Shown here one piece after another: positions 57,901-59,027 of a stretch of 64,000 nucleotides of DNA (position 1 is its first letter; every line of letters begins with the position of its first letter). The notes under the pieces were generated by a model, which worked only from the letters and a program-made list of their open reading frames with translations, was not told where the DNA came from and did not search any database. The DNA comes from Sabethes cyaneus (lineage: Eukaryota > Arthropoda > Insecta > Diptera > Culicidae). The stretch is taken from contig NC_071353.1 in the NCBI RefSeq assembly GCF_943734655.1, forward strand, positions 148,410,043 through 148,474,042, given 5' to 3'. The position numbers and the translations under genes are program-made.

Positions 57901-59027
57901 AGGGAATTTATATTTCCCGAATAACCGAGGGTGGGGTGGCTCACAAGGATGGGAAAATTTTGGTGGGCGATCGCGTGCTGGCGGTAAGTTTGAAACAATT
58001 TATTGTGCATAGAAAATTCTACATTGTTTTCATGAAATAGATCAACGGAATTGACATCACAAATGCCCATCACGATGCCGCTGTTCAGCTGTTGACCGAT
58101 CATCAGCGCTTCGTTCGATTGGTGGTTCAGCGAGAAGTCAAAGGTCCACTGGAACCGCCAACCAGCCCGCGAAGTCCGATGCTGAAAGGTCTCAACCCAA
58201 CCGGATATATGGCCAATCGACCCGGTGAGTTTTTTGGGGTTTCATATCAGTCTATATTCTTAACTAATGGATTTTCTGCGACAGCTTATTCGGGTTATCG
58301 TCGTTCCATTGAGGATGCCGCTGAACTGAATTCGTCAGCGACGGAGTATCCGCCCCAGCCGGAAGTAAAACACACAACTATTCGCAAGGTAAATCAAAAC
58401 CTACCCCAAAACCCGCCATGCACTAGCACCCTCATTTGTCCACCTTTGTTCTGTGTTCAACAAAAATCATTTTCATCATCCCCACTACAGCAACAACCAC
58501 TACTGTATTCTTCACCTCAACAACACCAGCAAAACTCATTCGCACAATCATCATCACATTTGTTACACCAGCAGCCGCAACAGCAGCAGCCAATGGCCGC
58601 CGGTGAGCCTCAGCAAGTGCCCCAGCAACAACAACAACAGCCACCATTACCTGCCCCACGAACAGTATTATCCCCACAAACGTCTGTAAATAACAATGGC
58701 CACCCGGTGGTGGTGACTGCCAATGGTAGTAGTTCTAACAACAACAGCAAAATCAGCAGCAACACAAACGGTAGTAGTAGCACACACAGCAGCAACAGCA
58801 ACAGCAGCAGCAGCAATATTAGCAATCATCATCATCATCCGCAATCACTGTCGTCGTCGTCGACGACGACGACGACTTCATCCTCGGCCGCTGACACCGT
58901 AATCAACGGTACAACAAGCAATAGTAACAATAGCTTGGTTGTTGTCAAGTCGCCGGTAAACAACAACAGCAGCAGCGACGGTAGTAGCAGCTCCGCCGCC
59001 GCAAACAATCACACCGACGACACGCAG
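3821..59027 (+). CDS. scrib: scribble (scrib), LAP-family cell-polarity scaffold, internal part of the gene
   Basis: Scribble is a cortical scaffold that acts with Dlg and Lgl to set epithelial apical-basal polarity, septate junctions and synapse structure. Exons seen here are 3821-3989, 4190-5515, 5592-5779, 57094-57290, 57381-57983, 58041-58224, 58285-58388 and 58491-59027. All boundaries are AG/GT and the phases agree (1, 2, 2, 1, 0, 0, 1, 0). In order they encode about 13 LRRs, the LAP-specific region ending in the conserved LPYSLVNLQLKAVWLSENQ segment, an acidic linker with KLHRRDTPHHLKNKRVHH, PDZ1 (GLGLSIAGG loop), a Q/G-rich linker, PDZ2 (GLGFSIAGG loop) and a low-complexity tail. The family normally has about 16 LRRs and four PDZ domains, so roughly the first 3 LRRs, PDZ3, PDZ4 and the C-terminus lie outside the window. 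The identification rests on my recollection of the Drosophila protein and is very secure; exact exon edges are inferred from splice signals. Confidence 0.96.
4190..5515 (+). CDS. scrib: scrib exon encoding 11 LRRs, LAP-specific segment and acidic linker
   Basis: This 1326-nt exon (one base, 441 codons, two bases) is preceded by a 200-nt intron with a TTTACGCAG acceptor and followed by GTAAAG. It encodes eleven consecutive ~23-residue LRRs, from LTKLESLELREN to CSELHVLDVSGN, then the LAP-specific region LPYSLVNLQLKAVWLSENQ and LLTFQPDVDEATGDQVL. The second half is a charged linker rich in Asp, Glu and Ser with a short Gln run (QQQQQQ) and a second acidic cluster. The LRR array is what normally targets Scribble to the lateral membrane. 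The exon is much more GC-rich than the flanking introns, and several long overlapping reading frames in other frames are shadows of it. Confidence 0.97.
5592..5779 (+). CDS. scrib: scrib exon between LRR and PDZ regions
   Basis: The exon completes an AG|G arginine codon from the exon before it, with a 76-nt intron between them. It encodes DTPHHLKNKRVHHAMSEK, a stretch strongly conserved in fly Scribble, then a serine/proline-rich tail with PPPP and EPPEAGE. It ends with a single base (phase 1) before a perfect GTAAGT donor. The next exon of the full-length transcript is 51 kb downstream, so this donor defines the upstream edge of the giant intron. Confidence 0.93.
5780..6840 (+). other. Proximal part of the giant intron, unique
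   Basis: Non-repetitive apart from trinucleotide runs: ACG around 6026-6045 and GACGACG with its complement CGTCGTCG around 6569-6608, which could form a hairpin. No exon is recognised. Such a repeat-poor segment next to an exon could hold regulatory sites, but none can be named. Confidence 0.4.
6845..9080 (+). repeat. Purine-biased degenerate array with an internal ~490-bp duplication
   Basis: About 2.2 kb made of variations on GAAAAGACGACAAAAAGACG. The + strand is almost free of runs of T. Two blocks, about 8039-8530 and 8531-9020, are diverged copies of each other: the phrase TGCCAGAAAAGCTATGAAGA occurs at 8161 and again at 8646. Long hydrophobic minus-strand frames here are a by-product of the base bias, not genes. 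A SINE at 7684-7833 interrupts the array. Confidence 0.7.
7684..7833 (-). mobile_element. tRNA-derived SINE copy
   Basis: On the minus strand it reads from GGCTTCGAGGTATTATGCTGG (an A-box-like start) through AAGCCAGTCGTCGTATGT, where a B box would stand, to AATTGTCCTGTACTCCAAC and GGCTGTGAAGTCTGTCG. The same consensus recurs at 15948, 27187, 28730, 47563 and 48985. The type resembles mosquito SINEs such as Feilai or Twin, an assignment made from memory. Confidence 0.75.
9081..9559 (+). other. Intron segment, nothing firm
   Basis: 9090-9370 is AT-rich with many short ACAGTGAA/TTCACTGT words on both strands, suggesting a decayed inverted-repeat element. No ends could be defined. Confidence 0.3.
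9560..9735 (+). repeat. Dispersed repeat family B, copy 1
   Basis: Shares with 16245-16440 the words CACGCTGACAGAC, GCCTGCATAGTGTCGTCG, TTAGATTAAA and GGAAGAGGCACAATTTGTGT. The family is unknown. Confidence 0.55.
9860..9935 (-). mobile_element. SINE fragment (tRNA-related 5' half)
   Basis: Minus strand reads GCCTCGAGGTAAGACGCTGG then AAGCCAGTCGTCGTATGT, the 5' half of the SINE family. The 3' body is missing. Confidence 0.65.
10087..10193. mobile_element. TA-flanked MITE, copy 1, inserted in the endonuclease pseudogene
   Basis: 107 bp beginning CCCTAGTAGCACA and ending TGTGCTGCTTGGG, imperfect terminal inverted repeats, with a TA on each side (10085-10086 and 10194-10195). It splits the endonuclease frame between VLDLTLC and SEKVNNW. 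Confidence 0.75.
10583..10691. mobile_element. TA-type MITE, copy 2, in the same pseudogene
   Basis: Begins CCCTGCTAGCACAGTTG and ends near TGTGTTACTTGAG. The interior GTAACCGATTAATGACTAAA matches copy 1. It interrupts the endonuclease after LLQYTVQ. Its ends are more decayed than those of copy 1. Confidence 0.65.
10881..12943 (+). other. Intron, mostly unique
   Basis: 10881-11070 may be upstream sequence of the same retrotransposon. The rest shows no repeat shared within the window. There is a short GGAC run near 12458-12475. Small frames show no domain. Confidence 0.35.
12944..13760 (+). pseudogene. Decayed non-LTR reverse transcriptase
   Basis: Plus-strand translation shows IDIVYTDLKAAFDR (RT motif with the catalytic Asp), then after a frameshift SYLSGRTLREQQ, SGVPQGSNMGSLLFSLYFND and ADDLKLYD, with a stop just before the catalytic ADD. 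After a SINE fragment (13416-13460) comes ERCRLIGLDTVGRRRKIQ and LRSVGLQPELH, the usual 3' part of such ORFs. Frameshifts, stops and missing pieces make it dead. The clade is Jockey/CR1-like by motif only. Confidence 0.8.
13416..13460 (-). mobile_element. SINE 3'-end fragment
   Basis: Minus strand reads CTCTAATAGCCGGCTGTGAA then GTCTGTCTATAAAGAAGGGTCAAG, the 3' end of the SINE family, inserted in the reverse transcriptase remnant. Confidence 0.65.
13761..15235 (+). other. Intron with one copy of a dispersed repeat (14040-14190)
   Basis: 14040-14190 shares ACGAAATCATTCCAATAG, TTTCTGTGCCTTTTC and a TTCAAGTTGAAGGT-like segment with 15775-15920. The rest is unassigned AT-rich sequence. The 149-residue minus-strand frame over 13795-14244 has no recognised domain. 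Confidence 0.4.
15236..15475 (-). repeat. Dispersed repeat family C, copy 1, ending in a GACGTAG palindrome
   Basis: Related in inverse orientation to 29243-29520. Both contain the motif GACGTAG-NN-CTACGTC (15447-15462), followed by TAATAGGGTGTCAT-like sequence, and end in a TGATTGGNTGGAAG segment. The palindrome also occurs at 20321-20336, and degraded at 30245-30262. Confidence 0.55.
15476..15947 (+). other. Intron with repeat shared with 14040-14190
   Basis: 15775-15920 is the second copy of the repeat at 14040. The 120-residue minus-strand frame here is in that repeat and has no recognised domain. Confidence 0.35.
15948..16125 (+). mobile_element. tRNA-derived SINE, near complete
   Basis: TTAGCCTCGAGGTACGATGCTGG, ATATTCAAATCTCGG (B-box position), GTAGGATCATTGCACTAG, AATTGTCCTGTACTCTAAC and GCGAAATCTGTCGATAATGAAGG follow in order. 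The 3' end runs into the foldback-like element. Confidence 0.8.
16134..16746. mobile_element. Foldback-like element with ~100-bp inverted arms
   Basis: The left arm (16134-16236: GGTTCTACAATTG, GAGGGACGG, GGAAAGAGCGGAAAG) is mirrored by the right arm (16650-16746: CTTTCCACTCTTTCC, CGTCCCTCC, CAATTGTAGAACC). Between them lie a copy of repeat family B (16245-16440) and a tRNA-like module with a perfect B box (GGTTCAAATCC near 16530). A single arm recurs at 55570-55690. No transposase is seen. Confidence 0.6.
16465..16640 (+). repeat. tRNA-like module related to repeat family A
   Basis: CTCTATGGTTCAAAGATACA, then ACCAGCGAGCCACACGTCCTGG, then GGGTTCAAATCC. The last is a canonical polymerase III B box. 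The same order occurs in family A. It is not a foldable tRNA gene as far as I can tell. Confidence 0.45.
16777..18209. mobile_element. hAT-like transposon remnant with ACCGGTATT subterminal repeats
   Basis: The left end (ATGCTATACCGGTTTTACCGG) and right end (ACCGGTTTTCAAAATACCCC, GGTATTGACATCTCTA) are roughly inverted, and both are packed with ACCGGTATT words. This resembles hAT ends of the GATGTCAATACCGG kind. The interior is foreign or decayed and has no transposase. Target duplication was not resolved. Confidence 0.4.
17025..17275 (-). pseudogene. Fragment of non-LTR retrotransposon ORF C-terminus
   Basis: Minus-strand translation contains GRLWWAGHVVRTPDD, matching the common RLxWAGHVxRM motif near the C-terminus of RTE-like and related polymerases, then decays into stops. 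It sits inside the hAT-like remnant. Confidence 0.5.
18225..21017 (-). mobile_element. Helitron-like element, copy 2, broken by insertions
   Basis: Pieces at 18225-18397, 19678-20140 and 20437-21017 match the other copies, including the ~145-bp tandem units and the GACAGACAGAAATCCATTTT end. 18398-19677 and 20140-20436 are insertions. 18398-18560 and 20385-20436 carry CCTGGAAAA/CAGGGAATTT words also seen at 61869-61950 and 62865-62905. TCCCCCTANCACAGGGGTGAGG stands on both sides of the first insertion. Confidence 0.55.
21030..21228 (+). mobile_element. Truncated copy of the TTAA MITE family
   Basis: Shares TTTCTCAATTTCCTTTTCAT, CAGATATATTACAAA, GATAACTCTTGAACGC and ATATCAAAATGTCAA with the intact copy at 33443-33930. 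Both termini are lost, the right one at the edge of the next Helitron. Confidence 0.6.
21232..23418 (-). mobile_element. Helitron-like element, copy 3, with 12 internal tandem units
   Basis: On the minus strand it runs from TCTATACCTATAAAGAAGG to GTTTGTCGGGTCAGCTAG with A/T flanks (A21231, T23419). About twelve ~140-150 bp units occupy 21600-23300. Each has CCTCCAAAAACACCCACATG, a TTTGCTTGATTAGTTCTCGAG line and a C-run/G-run pair that can fold. A (GACA) run at 23366-23395 precedes the TC end. No proteins are encoded. Confidence 0.7.
23419..26655 (+). other. Repeat-poor intron block
   Basis: About 3.2 kb with no transposon I recognise, only microsatellites: CGTC x6 at 24470-24494, GAAC near 24806-24818 and GAAT near 25545-25560. 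Blocks like this in a repeat-filled intron are candidates for regulatory elements. No specific site can be defended. Confidence 0.4.
26660..26930 (+). repeat. Pyrimidine-rich tract
   Basis: About 270 bases of TTTTTC/CTTTT-type sequence with few purines, similar in style to 42600-43165. Frames through it are Phe/Ser/Leu-rich artefacts. Confidence 0.5.
26984..27420 (+). repeat. ~30-50 bp tandem repeat interrupted by a SINE
   Basis: The unit ATGGTTCGGTACGACCATT with variable spacer recurs at about 26986, 27049, 27078 and 27133, and decayed at 27359-27405. The unit core is nearly palindromic (ATGGT...ACCAT). A SINE occupies 27187-27345. Confidence 0.6.
27187..27345 (+). mobile_element. tRNA-derived SINE copy
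   Basis: TTAGCTTCGAGGTACGATGC, GTGTTCGAATCGAAT (B box), GGTGCTGCTAGA and GCGAAGTCTGTCGATAAAGA, ending in AAGGGTCAAGTCTTAGAAAG. A short internal deletion removes the CCTGTACTCTAAC part. Confidence 0.75.
27660..27704 (-). ncRNA. Hammerhead-ribozyme-like motif, left palindrome arm
   Basis: Exact mirror of the motif at 27733-27777, read on the minus strand. A transcript from either direction across the palindrome would contain one motif in sense and one in antisense. Confidence 0.48.
27733..27777 (+). ncRNA. Hammerhead-ribozyme-like motif, right palindrome arm
   Basis: GACA (stem I) is followed by CTGAGGA (core C3-A9, N7 = G), one extra A, stem II GCCTGC/GTAGGC with loop AAGTC, core GAAA, a short self-pairing TACGTA stem III, then TC and TGTC closing stem I. 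Predicted cleavage follows C27773. The arrangement fits minimal type-I hammerheads reported from Penelope-like elements. The extra A before stem II and the very short stem III are caveats. Confidence 0.5.
27842..28729 (+). other. Intron, unassigned AT-rich sequence
   Basis: No repeat shared within the window was seen and no exon-like frame is supported. A short A-rich stretch with AACAAA words precedes the SINE at 28730. Confidence 0.3.
28730..28940 (+). mobile_element. tRNA-derived SINE, full-length
   Basis: CCGCCCGGTTAGCTTCGTGG, TACGGTGCTGGTCTGACAAG, then ATGTTCGAATCTCGG (B box), GGATCGTTACACTAGCCCAG, CTGTACTCTAACAGCCGGC, GCGAAGTCTGTCGATGAAGA and a CCCATGGCTTTGCTTTTT tail. The best-preserved copy in the window. 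Confidence 0.8.
29243..29520 (+). repeat. Dispersed repeat family C, copy 2
   Basis: Starts with TTGACGTAGAACTACGTCTT (palindrome 29247-29262), then GATAGGGTGTCATTCC and a GCGTCACGAAAAATGAAAGG segment, ending near CGTGATTGGTTGGAAGATT. It is inverse to the copy at 15236-15475. The flanks 28941-29242 hold nothing recognised. Confidence 0.55.
29530..29870 (+). repeat. ~94-bp tandem repeat, about 3.5 units
   Basis: Units share TAAACCTANACCAATTTGAT, GTCTGTGCTTGGGAAGTANG, CCAGAAAGAGTGACAAAG and CCAACAGATTTCTTA. Starts of GATGTCTGTG-type words at 29554, 29648, 29741 and 29843 give periods of 94, 93 and 102. Confidence 0.7.
29871..30646 (+). other. Intron, unassigned
   Basis: AT-rich. A short local duplication of GCATATAGCATGTA words lies around 30152-30190, and a degraded family C palindrome at 30245-30262. 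No gene. Confidence 0.3.
30647..31762 (-). mobile_element. Helitron-like element, second subfamily, with clear 3' hairpin
   Basis: The minus strand ends in CCCGAGTAAGATCGGG (stem CCCGA/TCGGG), then CACTCAGCTAG followed by T, the classic Helitron terminus. The other end is an AT repeat followed by AAAAGTGAGCGTGAGTATG. The body has repeated CCTCCCTC/CTTTTGTTAAC segments and the phrase ATAACTCCAGAACGCCTTGAC. A related copy lies at 40450-40968. No proteins are encoded. Confidence 0.7.
31763..33002 (-). mobile_element. Helitron-like element, copy 4, directly abutting the previous one
   Basis: Minus strand runs from TCTATATCTTC to GTCGGGTCAGCTAG, with A31762 and T33003 flanking. It carries a nested MITE (31923-32201) and only about two tandem units. 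It sits in the AT-rich start of the neighbouring Helitron, a typical insertion context. Confidence 0.68.
31923..32201. mobile_element. 279-bp MITE with CCAGGTAA...TTACCAGG ends, nested in Helitron
   Basis: Ends CCAGGTAATCAATAAGCAT and (reverse complement) CCTGGTAACTAACAAGCAT are inverted repeats of about 19 bp. Helitron copy 1 (at about 1100) lacks the insert, giving an empty site. The same insert sits at the same point in the copy at 36628. Confidence 0.7.
33003..33442 (+). other. Intron, unassigned
   Basis: Contains GATAGAAGGTTACTGTCTTC, reminiscent of units in the TTAA element at 47633, but too short to assign. Confidence 0.3.
33443..33930. mobile_element. piggyBac-type MITE with perfect 12-bp TIRs and TTAA duplication
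   Basis: Starts CCCTCTAACGGG and ends CCCGTTAGAGGG, exact inverted repeats, with TTAA immediately on each side (33439-33442 and 33931-33934). CCC termini plus TTAA are diagnostic of piggyBac-superfamily mobilisation. It is 488 bp with no coding capacity. Diverged copies are at 21030-21228 and 39365-39800. Confidence 0.88.
33935..34979 (+). other. Intron upstream of the internal promoter; GTCC/GGAC inverted microsatellite
   Basis: 33935-34560 is unassigned, with a local CCAGGACTTT/GGACTTTCGC duplication at 34447-34478. A CGTC-type run at 34616-34636 faces its reverse complement (ACGG-type run) at 34732-34750, able to form a ~18-bp stem around a ~95-base loop. The region after 34750 becomes more GC-rich towards the internal first exon. 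Confidence 0.4.
34980..35761 (+). promoter_or_regulatory. Putative internal scrib promoter and 5' UTR
   Basis: About 780 bases of repeat-free, moderately GC-rich sequence precede the ATG at 35762. An arthropod initiator match, TCAGTT, lies at 35077-35082. Just upstream are two strong short hairpins: CGACTAC/GTAGTCG around 35008-35027 and CACCCG/CGGGTG at about 35029-35044. No clear TATA box was found. The initiator could be chance; the case for a promoter rests mainly on the downstream exon. Confidence 0.35.
35762..36092 (+). CDS. scrib: Probable alternative first coding exon of scrib (PDZ-only isoform)
   Basis: An ATG at 35762 opens a frame of 110 codons plus one base, ending at a good donor (G|GTAAGA) in phase 1. 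That is exactly the phase needed to complete the aspartate codon at the start of the PDZ1 exon at 57094. The peptide begins MFSVKFKVNDENGRRKRREP, then has a Gly-rich stretch, a Ser-rich stretch (SLGRNLRSPTPSVVSTASSS) and a basic patch (KGRKKAKDDKRRIRIITN). It has no LRRs or signal peptide. The sequence is GC-rich, non-repetitive and unlike the surrounding transposon debris, and codon usage resembles the scrib exons. The inferred product would be a Scribble with four PDZ domains but no LRRs, with a basic N-terminus that might bind membrane lipid or act as a nuclear signal. It could alternatively be an exon of a nested unrelated gene, but no partner exon is visible. Confidence 0.72.
36093..36627 (+). 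other. Intron after the internal first exon
   Basis: Starts with GTAAGA and is repeat-free to the Helitron CTAG end at 36628. Nothing else is recognised. Confidence 0.4.
36628..38147 (-). mobile_element. Helitron-like element, copy 5, truncated at its TC end
   Basis: The CTAG end is preceded by A36627. The body matches copy 4, including the nested MITE (36788-37085), a GGGAGGCAACTCCCC hairpin region (about 37383-37402) and three to four tandem units up to 38147, where unrelated sequence takes over. Confidence 0.68.
36788..37085. mobile_element. Second copy of the CCAGGTAA MITE
   Basis: Ends CCAGATAACCAATAAGCAT and (reverse complement) CCTGGTAACTAATAAGCAT. It lies at the same Helitron position as the copy at 31923, so it was carried there by Helitron amplification and was not independently inserted. 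Confidence 0.68.
38148..38821 (+). other. Intron, unassigned repeat-like sequence
   Basis: Phrases such as AACTTTGTCAAAGACACCAT and TCTTGGTATAACAAGG resemble, loosely, the units in the TTAA element at 47633-50543. No ends were found. Confidence 0.3.
38822..38866 (+). ncRNA. Hammerhead-ribozyme-like motif, solitary copy
   Basis: AACA (stem I), CTGATGA (canonical core), extra A, stem II GCCTGC/GTAGGC with loop ACGTC, GAAC (expected GAAA), CTACGTG, then TC and TGTT closing stem I. Compared with 27733-27777, stem I has changed on both sides (GACA/TGTC to AACA/TGTT), a compensatory change. The A15.1 to C change would probably reduce or abolish cleavage. Confidence 0.5.
38867..39364 (+). other. 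Intron; tail shared with the palindrome arms, then unassigned
   Basis: 38867-38910 (AATAAATATTAAATAGTGGG, AAAAGTTTTTTCTTTT) continues the resemblance to the palindrome arm at 27778-27830. The remainder is AT-rich and unassigned. Confidence 0.4.
39365..39800. mobile_element. Decayed copy of the TTAA MITE family
   Basis: Shares TAACCCTCTAAC, GTAAAAACGATGCGATCAAGC, AGAGCGCCAGCTAAGAAAAAG and TTTCGTATGTGGCTCTG with 33443-33930. The right terminus is lost. Confidence 0.65.
40080..41390 (-). repeat. Degenerate ~65-70 bp tandem array, interrupted by a Helitron
   Basis: Repeats the theme AAATTAAGCC...AAATCGCT GAAAATGCTTCTAAAA...AAAAAGCCTTTTTAAAAAATGAT. The same theme appears in the opposite orientation at 46370-47560. 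Divergence is high, so unit boundaries are approximate. Confidence 0.55.
40450..40968 (+). mobile_element. Helitron-like element of the 30647 subfamily, 3' part
   Basis: Reads GCCATAACTCCGAAATGCC, CATGTTCTTTGACATAAAAG and AAGAATCAGCAC, then ends GCCCCGACTAAGATCGCATA followed by ATCAGCTAG and T40969. It matches the reverse complement of 30647-31762. The hairpin is decayed (CCCGA/ATCGC). The TC end is missing. Confidence 0.65.
41400..42600 (+). repeat. T-rich ~13-bp minisatellite
   Basis: About 1.2 kb of variants of TTGGTCCATTTTT (12-15 bp period). It is almost free of purine runs. The Phe-rich frames across it are artefacts of the repeat. Confidence 0.75.
42601..43165 (+). repeat. Pyrimidine-biased degenerate tract
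   Basis: Continues from the T-rich array into TTTTCCCTTTTC/CGTTTTTC text. Its reverse complement resembles the purine tract at 53220-54680 (GAAAACGGGAC, AAAAAGAGAAA). A 208-residue Phe/Ser/Leu-rich frame here is not a gene. Confidence 0.6.
43166..45756 (+). other. Repeat-poor intron block
   Basis: About 2.6 kb without recognised transposons. The part at 44640-45270 is relatively GC-rich and complex, with short overlapping frames on both strands but no domain and no phase-1 exon that I can defend. Candidate regulatory sequence only. Confidence 0.4.
45757..45989 (+). mobile_element. Short (233-bp) Helitron-like element
   Basis: Begins TCTATATATATAAGAGTC and ends GGTTACAGCTAG, exactly flanked by A45756 and T45990. 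A CGCGAGGCGACGCG hairpin-like segment lies about 20 bases before CTAG. Non-coding. Confidence 0.68.
46434..46684. mobile_element. TA-flanked palindromic MITE, copy 1
   Basis: Ends CACTGAAGTCGCTTTTTACG and, inverted, TACTCAAGTCGCTTTTTACG, with TA on both sides (46432-46433 and 46685-46686). The inside is a variable tandem of ACGCGAATTTCGGAATTT. Mariner/Tc1-type by target, non-coding. Confidence 0.78.
47098..47223. mobile_element. TA-flanked palindromic MITE, copy 2 (short)
   Basis: Begins CACTCAAGTTCCGTTG and ends AAAAAGCCACTTCAATG between TA dinucleotides (47096-47097 and 47224-47225). Only a small part of the internal tandem remains. Confidence 0.68.
47563..47632 (+). mobile_element. SINE, left part, split by a TTAA element
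   Basis: TTTCGGCTGGACGGTG, GTCAGTAGGATCGTTG, ACTAGCCCCGTAATTGTCCT and CTACTTTAA. The rest continues at 50548. The tRNA-like 5' part is missing. Confidence 0.75.
47633..50543. mobile_element. Large TTAA-flanked (piggyBac-type) element with inverted tandem arrays
   Basis: Starts CCTTAGAGCGGTCGCG and ends CGCGACCGCTCTAGGG, with TTAA at 47629-47632 and 50544-50547. Left (47690-48330) and right (49860-50250) arms contain tandem units of about 100-130 bp in opposite orientation, with TAGATGGCGC, GATAGAAGGTTGCGGTTTT and GACAAAGTTGTTTATC. The palindrome GTGTACTSAGTACAC occurs four times near the ends. No transposase frame is present. A SINE is nested inside. Confidence 0.8.
48985..49195 (+). mobile_element. 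tRNA-derived SINE nested inside the TTAA element
   Basis: TTAACTACGGGATACGTTGC, ATGTTCGAGTCTCGACTGGG (B box), GGATCTTTGCACTAGCCCAG, CCTGTACTCTAATAACCGGC, ATCGATAAAGAAGGGTCAAG and a tail with GGTTTTGCTTTGCTG. Confidence 0.8.
50548..50640 (+). mobile_element. SINE, right part
   Basis: TAACCGGCTACAAATCCGGT, CGATGAACAAGGGTTAAGTC, TCAGAGACC and GGCATTGCTTTTTTTGCTG complete the SINE begun at 47563. The joined target across the TTAA reads as normal SINE sequence. Confidence 0.75.
50641..51640 (+). other. Intron, mostly unassigned
   Basis: 51001-51110 has GCTGACCCGACGCTCGCGTC and ACTAGATGAGCCCGAA, possible decayed Helitron ends. Nothing else is recognised. Confidence 0.3.
51645..52935 (+). repeat. 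13-bp minisatellite (CAGTNNAGTCGAG), about 100 units
   Basis: Nearly 1.3 kb of degenerate CAGTNNAGTCGAG units, with common variants CAGTTGAGTCGAG, CAGTCGAATCGAG and CAGTTAAGTCGAG. The same satellite begins again at 63866 and runs off the window end. Confidence 0.85.
52936..53220 (+). repeat. ~43-bp direct duplication and flanking intron
   Basis: ATGACGTCCTGTCAGNGACC...ATAAGCCTCTTAT occurs twice, beginning near 52973 and 53018. The rest is unassigned. Confidence 0.5.
53221..54680 (+). repeat. Purine-biased degenerate array
   Basis: About 1.45 kb of GAAAAAGAGAAAACGG/GACAGAAAAGACG-type sequence. Phrases such as ATGCCTGGTTTTGGC (53558) and ATGCCTGGTCTTGGC (54240) mark a diverged ~680-bp duplication. 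Minus-strand Phe/Ser/Leu-rich frames up to 203 residues are artefacts. Confidence 0.65.
54978..55502. mobile_element. TA-flanked palindromic MITE, copy 3 (expanded)
   Basis: Ends CACTGAAGTCCCTTTTTACG and, inverted, CACTCAAGTTGCTTTTTACG between TA dinucleotides (54976-54977 and 55503-55504). The inner ACGCGAATTTCGGAATTT tandem is expanded to about 15 units, making it twice the size of copy 1. Confidence 0.78.
55570..55690 (+). repeat. Single arm of the foldback-like element at 16134
   Basis: ATGGTTCTACAATTGATG, GGGAAGAAATGAAAATTTTT, GGGGAAGAGCGGAAAGG and GGGGGGTATTGGTAGCTATG match the reverse complement of 16620-16746. The mirror arm is absent. Confidence 0.55.
56035..56600 (+). repeat. Dispersed repeat family A, copy 3
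   Basis: ATAATATTTCTAGCGGTCG, TACGCACTAGCTGTTTGG, TATGGTTTAAAGCTTCTGTC and GACTACCGCGAAC are shared with copies 1 and 2. The far end (GATACTCTGATGATGATAACAC-like and ATAGAGTTTCGTACG) matches 880-945. It contains about 250 bases between these blocks that the others lack. Confidence 0.5.
56601..57093 (+). other. scrib: Distal end of the giant intron
   Basis: Unassigned AT-rich sequence ending in a long TC tract (57064-57090) and CAG, the acceptor of the PDZ1 exon. Confidence 0.6.
57094..57290 (+). CDS. scrib: scrib exon encoding most of PDZ1
   Basis: The exon begins after a long TC tract and CCCTCAG. Its first two bases (AC) complete a G|AC aspartate codon. It encodes ALDNFTELKEERFEIHIER, the PDZ1 carboxylate-binding loop GLGLSIAGG, and GIFISRVTEGGPADLAGLRV, ending GDK before GTAAGA in phase 0. 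It is the common acceptor for two phase-1 donors in this window: the LRR-side exon at 5779 and the internal first exon at 36092. Confidence 0.96.
57381..57983 (+). CDS. scrib: scrib exon: end of PDZ1, Q/G-rich linker, first half of PDZ2
   Basis: This exon of 201 codons is in phase 0 at both ends. It opens with VLKVNGISVEDADHYDAVEV, which completes PDZ1 through the last strand LVLFIAREI. A linker follows with a Gln run (QQQQQ), a nearly uninterrupted Gly run of about 15 residues at roughly 57646-57691, and Pro/Met-rich sequence. PDZ2 then begins at HTTLIRDQIGQ with the loop GLGFSIAGG and IYISRITEGG. The donor GTAAGT follows GCG. The linker length is unlike other insects as I recall them and is probably variable within the species. 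Confidence 0.95.
58041..58224 (+). CDS. scrib: scrib exon: second half of PDZ2 and conserved proline-rich segment
   Basis: A 57-nt intron separates this from the previous exon. It encodes INGIDITNAHHDAAVQLL, the alpha-B helix region of PDZ2, whose histidine (AHHDAAV) is the class-I ligand position. Then come RFVRLVVQRE, the last strand, and GPLEPPTSPRSP, a conserved post-PDZ2 motif. It ends with one base before GTGAGT. Confidence 0.94.
58285..58388 (+). CDS. scrib: scrib exon after PDZ2
   Basis: The acceptor is TGCGACAG. The first two bases complete a G|CT alanine codon, then YSGYRRSIEDAAELNSS follows, ending ...TTIRK before GTAAAT in phase 0. Both flanking introns (58225-58284, 60 nt, and 58389-58490, 102 nt) are multiples of three with no in-frame stop, so retention of either would keep the frame open. 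Confidence 0.85.
58491..59027 (+). CDS. scrib: scrib low-complexity exon (Gln/Asn/Ser-rich)
   Basis: Probable exon of 179 codons, phase 0 at both ends, with acceptor CCCACTACAG and donor GTGAGT. It encodes Gln/Pro-rich sequence, then long Asn/Ser runs, a four-His run, a Ser then Thr run and more Asn/Ser, ending NNHTDDTQ. No fold is expected. The CAG and CAA interruptions are typical of dipteran polyQ stretches. The upstream edge is uncertain: the frame is open through 58389-58490, so the exon may instead be continuous with 58285-58388. It lies in the normally disordered region between PDZ2 and PDZ3. Confidence 0.75.
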
